Shown piece by piece: positions 6,519 to 9,359 of a stretch of DNA of 9,359 bases. Location of the stretch: NCBI GenBank assembly GCA_026417715.1, contig JAOACU010000099.1, positions 1 through 9,359 on the forward strand. The letters run 5' to 3'. This stretch comes from Anaerolineae bacterium. GTDB taxonomy: Bacteria > Chloroflexota > Anaerolineae > UBA4142. Every line of letters starts with the position of its first letter. The stretch's first letter is position 1. A program made the position numbers and the translations under genes. Below the pieces are notes generated by a model. It made no database searches. It saw only the letters and a program-made list of their open reading frames with translations, and was not told where the DNA came from.

Positions 6519-6917
6519 ATGCCTGTACAACCGTTGGAAGAGATTGAAGTGTATAGATTAGCGGAGGAGATAGCAGACAAGTGGTGGGAGATTGTGAGCC
6601 ACTGGTCGCCTTTTGCTCAAGACACGGTAGGCAAGCAACTGATTCGCGCCGTAGATTCAATTGGAGCGAATATCGCGGAAAGTTACGGACGCTATCATTT
6701 TGGAGAAAAGATCAACTTTTTGTATTATGCGCGTGCTTCGCTCTATGAAGCCAAATTCTTCGTGCGCCGCGCGCGAAAAAGAAATTTGATCACCGAAGCG
6801 CAATTCAAGGAGATGATGAACGATTTACAAACTCTTGCTCCCAAATTGAATGCATACATCAACAGCAAGAAAGGACAACGCGCCAATGCCAAATTACCCA
6901 ACCACCGAATCACCTAA
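6519..6917 (+). CDS. Four-helix-bundle protein, S23/23S rRNA IVS type
   Basis: A 132-residue helical protein of the S23/IVS four-helix-bundle family, whose members occur in 23S rRNA intervening sequences and alone across many phyla; some relatives (Avd) act with diversity-generating retroelements. Hallmarks are the opening E-V-Y-R-L-A at 10-15, QLIRAVDSIGANIAESYGR at 40-58 (the Q-x-x-R-A-x-x-S-I-x-x-N-I-A-E motif) and FLYYARASLYEAKFFVRRA at 67-85. It is soluble, with a basic C-terminal tail (KKGQRANAKLPNHR) partly encoded by the right inverted repeat. GGAGGT at 6508-6513 precedes ATG by five bases. The stop TAA (6915-6917) lies inside the right arm. It overlaps the start of npdG by 32 bases in another frame. 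No reverse transcriptase or variable repeat is near, so an Avd role is not supported. Its function here is unknown. Confidence 0.9.
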   Translation: MPVQPLEEIEVYRLAEEIADKWWEIVSHWSPFAQDTVGKQLIRAVDSIGANIAESYGRYHFGEKINFLYYARASLYEAKFFVRRARKRNLITEAQFKEMMNDLQTLAPKLNAYINSKKGQRANAKLPNHRIT

Positions 6918-7575
6918 TCACCTGATTGCCATCATCGGCGGTACTGGCAAAGAAGGCAGTGCCATTGCCGCGCGCTTTGCTAAAGCAGGACTGCGCGTGA
7001 TCATTGGTTCGCGCGATGCGACGAAAGGTGAAAATGCCGCGCGCGAGTTGAACGCGCGATGGAACGTCACTACTATCGAAGGCACATCAAACCGCGACGC
7101 GGCGGCGCGCGCGGACATTGTGTTGCTCGCCGTGCCGTACGCGGGAATGCGCCCGATTCTCGAAGACCTGCGCGATGTGGTGCAAGGCAAAATCGTTATC
7201 AACGTTGCCTCGTCACTCGACCCCGAACGCAAGAGTCGCGCCAAGCCGCCTGCCGCTGGGTCGGTCACTGCCGAAGTGCAACAGTTTTTGGGCGAATCGG
7301 CGCGCGTGGTGTGCGCGTTTCAAAACATCGCGCCCGAAAAGTTGGAGGCGGTGGACGAGAAAATTGATACCGATGTGATTGTGTGTGGCGATGACAAAGA
7401 CGCGCGCGCCACCGTCATCGAATTGATTCGACGCATCGGCATCGAGGCGTTCGATGGTGGCGCGCTCGTCAATGCAGTTGCCGTCGAAGCGATGACGGCG
7501 ATTTTGATTGCGATCAATATCAAATACAAGGTGCGCGGCGCTGGCATTCGTATTACGGGTGTGCCGCGTGGTTGA
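6886..7575 (+). CDS. npdG: NADPH-dependent F420 reductase (F420H2:NADP oxidoreductase)
   Basis: It moves hydride between F420H2 and NADP+ in the cytoplasm and marks an organism that uses coenzyme F420. The 229-residue product begins, after a short odd leader, with the Rossmann motif LIAIIGGTGKEG at 13-24. VIIGSRDA at 38-45 is the NADP-phosphate pocket (S42, R43). ADIVLLAVP follows at about 80-88, and the end is the family signature: ALVNAVAVEAMTAILIAIN, then YKVRGAGIRITG and VP. I chose ATG at 6886 because AAAGGA lies ten bases before it and it gives the shortest leader; ATG at 6850 is also in frame. Residues 1-12 (MPNYPTTESPNH) are encoded by the right arm of the S23 cassette and look unlike a native npdG start, which usually begins directly with M-x-I-A-x-I-G-G-T-G. 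The cassette seems to have replaced the original start codon. Confidence 0.93.
   Translation: MPNYPTTESPNHLIAIIGGTGKEGSAIAARFAKAGLRVIIGSRDATKGENAARELNARWNVTTIEGTSNRDAAARADIVLLAVPYAGMRPILEDLRDVVQGKIVINVASSLDPERKSRAKPPAAGSVTAEVQQFLGESARVVCAFQNIAPEKLEAVDEKIDTDVIVCGDDKDARATVIELIRRIGIEAFDGGALVNAVAVEAMTAILIAINIKYKVRGAGIRITGVPRG
6897..6923 (-). repeat. Right arm of terminal inverted repeat, inside two coding sequences
   Basis: Complement of the left arm; the core is AATCACCTAATCACCT at 6908-6923. It carries the stop codon of the S23-type gene and, in another frame, codons 4-13 of npdG. Confidence 0.7.
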
Positions 7576-7605
7576 GTTGGCGTTTAGCCGTTCGCAAGCG
7601 TTGGT

Positions 7606-7917
7606 CTATTGCGCAAGTTCGTGCGCGTATCGAATCACGATTTGCAGTAGTTGGCGATCCAGCGGCTCTGGGAACATCGCCGGCGGCGACTTGGGATCGT
7701 ACGTTTGATTCGGCGGATAGTCGTTGAGTCGAACCCAAGGTACGCCGCCTTTGATCGCCGCGTTGATCAAATCAATCGCGTGCGCGTTCGTCGGTTGGAC
7801 GTGATCTTTCTCCGATTGAATGCGCTGATACGGCACGCGAATCTTGCCGATGAAATTCACCGCCTCGCGTTCCGACCACCACGCATTGTCACTGCACGGT
7901 TGCCAGCGGCGCCGAAT
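7606..7917 (-). pseudogene. C-terminal fragment of a probable alpha/beta hydrolase
   Basis: An open - strand frame of 103 codons plus a stop (TAG, at 7606-7608), with no initiation site of its own: a GTG at 7860 is possible, but the protein-like reading continues upstream through SDNAWWSEREA. It ends abruptly at an in-frame TGA (7918-7920) at the suspected join. Residues KIRVPYQRIQSEKDHVQP resemble the region of the catalytic aspartate in alpha/beta hydrolases, followed by NAHAIDLINAAIKGG and a Pro-rich C-terminus (PPNQTYDPKSPPAMFPEP). I cannot see a catalytic serine because that part is missing. It is convergent with npdG, 30 bases away, and its base composition matches the left block. The coding call is good; the family is tentative. 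Confidence 0.6.
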
Positions 7918-8342
7918 TCAGGCCGGACACAGGTGTCGCGAAGATAAGTGCATCCATCTCTTCTATCATAGGCCCATCCGCCGATACAAAGACCGCCAGG
8001 AGGTGTTTCTGGACGGTTATTTAGATTGTCATCATTAGTGCAGACGTGCCAAGCGTGAAGACCGCTTGGACTGCGCGGCTGGGCGCAATAGAAAAGATAA
8101 CCAACACTTTCACCACCGCCGCCTGATCTATCGCAATTTAAAGTTCTACAATCATCCGGCGGCGGGCAGTTGGTTCCACAACCTCCTCCTACTGGGCCTG
8201 GTTCATCAGGACAGCAGGCACTCCATTCACATCCTCCAACGCAAGCAGATACAGACTTGATAAAAGAAAAAAGATGAAAGACAACCAAAAGACAGGTAAA
8301 AGCAATAAACACTCTCCAAAATATGTTATTAGGTTTTGTCAT
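7857..8342 (-). CDS. Cysteine-rich secreted protein, 3' end probably replaced
   Basis: A 161-residue product with a signal peptide at 1-33 (FWRVFIAFTCLLVVFHLFSF, then a V-S-A cleavage site) and an exported part rich in Cys, Gly and Pro: 13 cysteines between residues 34 and 138, with stretches such as ACCPDEPGPVGGGCGTNCPP. GGWAYD at 121-126 resembles short motifs in large CPR surface proteins. The last 20 residues (EFGAAGNRAVTMRGGRNARR) begin at the GAATTC site and are the hydrolase sequence read in a wrong frame, so the true C-terminus is missing. ATG at 8342 has no ribosome binding site and stands two bases after the stop of the gene before it on this strand, so they form a tight operon. I do not recognise a family. 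Confidence 0.65.
   Translation of the reverse strand: MTKPNNIFWRVFIAFTCLLVVFHLFSFIKSVSACVGGCEWSACCPDEPGPVGGGCGTNCPPPDDCRTLNCDRSGGGGESVGYLFYCAQPRSPSGLHAWHVCTNDDNLNNRPETPPGGLCIGGWAYDRRDGCTYLRDTCVRPEFGAAGNRAVTMRGGRNARR
7914..7919. other. Suspected chimeric junction at GAATTC
   Basis: Two - strand genes meet here out of frame: a cysteine-rich secreted protein whose 5' part lies to the right, and a hydrolase whose 3' part lies to the left. GAATTC at 7914-7919 directly follows GGCGCC at 7908-7913. Base composition, start-site style and gene type all change across the point. The exact breakpoint could lie within about 15 bases either way. Confidence 0.55.
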
Positions 8343-8344
8343 TT

Positions 8345-8881
8345 TTAAAAAACAGTAACTTGGTGAACAAGATAATATTCCCCTTCTTTTTGAGTTTTGT
8401 TAAGTGGCCAGAATTGAGCCAAGTCTCCTACTTTAATATCGGTGATGGAAACTTTTTTGTTGTCTTTTTTTACTGTCACCTCTGGCATCAGTTTTATTTT
8501 TACTACATACAAACTATTATCGGCAGTTTTGGCTTCCACTTCAAATTCGTTGTCTTTGACTTTTTTCACTATCCCGCGGACAAGATAAGGTCTTGTTGAT
8601 TGGGTAAAGTTTTTAGGACGGTAATAATAAAAATCACCATCAACCCAAGTGATATAATCTTTGCTTATCGGATCGGTTGGATTTACATATACTTGGACAC
8701 CATTTTTATCAGGAGAAGAAAAAGGAAGAGGGTTTTCTTTTGGTTTAGGGCTGGGCGAGGGAGCAGTATATGAAACTGGTTTGGACTGCCTTTGCCTGTT
8801 TGACTGGGAAAAAAGCACTACCATCTCAACCACGATAACCATTAGCAAAACACCAAATACAGCCAACAAAAATTTCTGCAT
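8345..8881 (-). CDS. Membrane-anchored protein with Pro-rich linker and beta domain
   Basis: A 178-residue protein. Residues 4-25 form one hydrophobic helix (LLAVFGVLLMVIVVEMVVLF), followed by a basic patch, so it is anchored with the rest outside or lipid-tethered. A Ser/Pro/Lys linker (PSPSPKPKENPLP) spans about 41-53. The C-terminal 90 residues alternate charged and aliphatic positions, with RGIVKKVKDNEFEVEAKTA and VKIKLMPEVTVKKDNKKVSI, a small beta barrel similar in style to DUF5666/OB-like domains. This layout is common in Patescibacteria. There is no Shine-Dalgarno site; a -10-like box lies seven bases before the ATG, so the transcript may be leaderless. It heads a two-gene unit with the cysteine-rich gene. 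Function unknown. Confidence 0.75.
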   Translation of the reverse strand: MQKFLLAVFGVLLMVIVVEMVVLFSQSNRQRQSKPVSYTAPSPSPKPKENPLPFSSPDKNGVQVYVNPTDPISKDYITWVDGDFYYYRPKNFTQSTRPYLVRGIVKKVKDNEFEVEAKTADNSLYVVKIKLMPEVTVKKDNKKVSITDIKVGDLAQFWPLNKTQKEGEYYLVHQVTVF

Positions 8882-8887
8882 AATTTT

Positions 8888-8916
8888 ATTATGAGGAAGT
8901 TGAAGAAAAAATGCAA
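8888..8916 (-). promoter_or_regulatory. Possible promoter for a leaderless transcript
   Basis: On the - strand, TTGCAT (8916-8911), a 17-base spacer and CATAAT (8893-8888, five of six to TATAAT). Six bases then separate it from the ATG at 8881, so transcription would begin at or next to the A of the start codon. The -35 match is weak (three of six) and AT-rich DNA produces such matches by chance. Confidence 0.35.
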
Positions 8917-8935
8917 GAGCAAAAAAATCAGAAAA

Positions 8936-9358
8936 TTATTTGAACACAAACCCGCCTTTCCAGGCATTCTTTACAAAATCTGGGACAGAGTCTTTATGAT
9001 AGCCAGTTGTTTCACAAATATATGCTTGCCATGCAAAAGAAAGCATTTCGGCGATTGTTGAAGCATGACTGCCTGCCTCATCTCTGCCTATAACATGTTT
9101 ATTATAAAAAACATCAAGCACTACATCACCGGCAAACAATTCTTTTGATGATAATGATGCAAGCCAGTGAAAAGGCATATTGAGATCTCCATTATGAATT
9201 TCAATCTGAAAAGAGCCTCTTGCCAGCGGACGAACACACGTCATTGGACAAGTGAGATTATAAGAGGTCTCAATTGTTCTGATTTTTTTAAGCCAGTTAA
9301 TGGGGTAACTTCCGGGGTACATTTCTCTTACAAACTGCGTAACCAACGAATCAAAATC
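8936..9358 (-). CDS. Unrecognised protein, 5' end beyond the window
   Basis: The last 140 codons plus a TAA stop (8936-8938); the frame stays open to the right edge, and the only early candidate start is a TTG at 9346, so the true start is probably outside. The visible part looks soluble. It has LTCPMTCVRP with two close cysteines, MPFHWLASLSSKELFAGDVV, then DVFYNKHVIGRDEAGSHAST, and a Trp/Lys-rich end (VKNAWKGGFVFK). The conserved-looking G-R-D-E-A-G-S-H segment could be functional, but I do not recognise a family. Base composition matches the right block. A U-rich tract follows the stop (8921-8927) without a clear hairpin. Confidence 0.65.
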   Translation of the reverse strand, partial: DFDSLVTQFVREMYPGSYPINWLKKIRTIETSYNLTCPMTCVRPLARGSFQIEIHNGDLNMPFHWLASLSSKELFAGDVVLDVFYNKHVIGRDEAGSHASTIAEMLSFAWQAYICETTGYHKDSVPDFVKNAWKGGFVFK

Positions 9359-9359
9359 T

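Larger units (their letters stand above)
6477..6930 (+). mobile_element. Possible IVS-like cassette: S23-type gene in terminal inverted repeats
   Basis: About 450 bases bounded by complementary ends, with one gene filling the interior. The perfect core is 16 bases (6492-6507 with 6908-6923). Inside it, 6508-6517 pairs with 6897-6906 at eight of ten positions after one bulged G (6907). Outside it, 6485-6491 can pair with 6924-6930 as RNA, with three wobble pairs. Size and content match the 23S rRNA intervening sequences of Leptospira and Coxiella, which carry an S23-type gene in a base-paired stem. Here it lies between ssnA and npdG, not in rRNA. No transposase and no clear target-site duplication are visible, so mobility is inferred. 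Confidence 0.5.

Noticed and set aside
6519..6917. Avd-like accessory protein of a diversity-generating retroelement
   Set aside because: No reverse transcriptase, template repeat or variable repeat is visible in the window; the neighbours are metabolic genes.
7908..7919. GGCGCC followed by GAATTC as a cloning linker
   Set aside because: The two sites are suggestive, but both are common six-base palindromes and no vector sequence is visible; only the junction itself is claimed.
8066..8599. + strand frames in the AT-rich block
   Set aside because: They lie opposite - strand genes that have signal peptides or membrane helices and a tight operon layout; the + products show no domain.

Overview
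The window looks like two pieces of DNA from different sources. Positions 1 to about 7,917 are GC-rich and carry genes on the + strand. An F420-linked NADP reductase, a Thermotoga-type GH36 alpha-galactosidase, a secreted double-LysM protein, an SsnA-type aminohydrolase and dispersed palindromic or short-tandem repeats together suggest an environmental Chloroflexota (Anaerolineae-like) genome. This placement rests on gene content and remembered family resemblance, not on a marker gene. From about 7,920 to the end the DNA is AT-rich (one block, 8401-8460, counts 23 G+C of 60; the block 7081-7140 counts 42 of 60). Its genes are all on the - strand, lack clear Shine-Dalgarno sites and encode short secreted or anchored proteins of a style common in Patescibacteria/CPR genomes. 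At the change point, next to GAATTC at 7914-7919, two different - strand genes are cut and joined out of frame. This reads as a chimeric join or, less likely, a real recombination.

Left to right: a small protein with an L7/L12 C-terminal-like segment (100-363); a 211-base stretch with no convincing gene that may hold the damaged or misread N-terminus of the next gene; a GH36 alpha-galactosidase (575-2137); a sigma70-type promoter over its stop codon, then a secreted LysM-LysM protein (2258-2698) closed by a strong hairpin (2712-2749). Next come a fold-type II PLP enzyme (2817-4196), a palindromic repeat, a free-standing LAGLIDADG homing endonuclease with an N-terminal helix-turn-helix (4295-5107), an ssnA-like aminohydrolase (5109-6485), a four-helix-bundle S23/IVS-type gene (6519-6917) and npdG (6886-7575). 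The right-hand block holds the 3' end of a probable alpha/beta hydrolase, a cysteine-rich secreted protein, a membrane-anchored proline-rich protein and the 3' part of an unrecognised gene running off the window.

The most interesting structure is at about 6477-6930. The S23-type gene sits almost exactly between long imperfect terminal inverted repeats built from an 8-base tandem unit (GGTGATTA). The left arm covers its ribosome binding site, the right arm covers its stop codon, and the right end supplies the present N-terminus of npdG. This is the architecture of a 23S rRNA intervening sequence, found here between protein genes, and it may be a small mobile cassette. A second repeat type, a GACGAAR heptad array, lies between genes at 2768-2789 and again inside ssnA, where it is translated in frame. 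PLP enzyme, SsnA and NpdG probably belong to one nitrogen-compound catabolic locus that has been invaded by a homing endonuclease and by the S23 cassette; the substrate cannot be read from the sequence.
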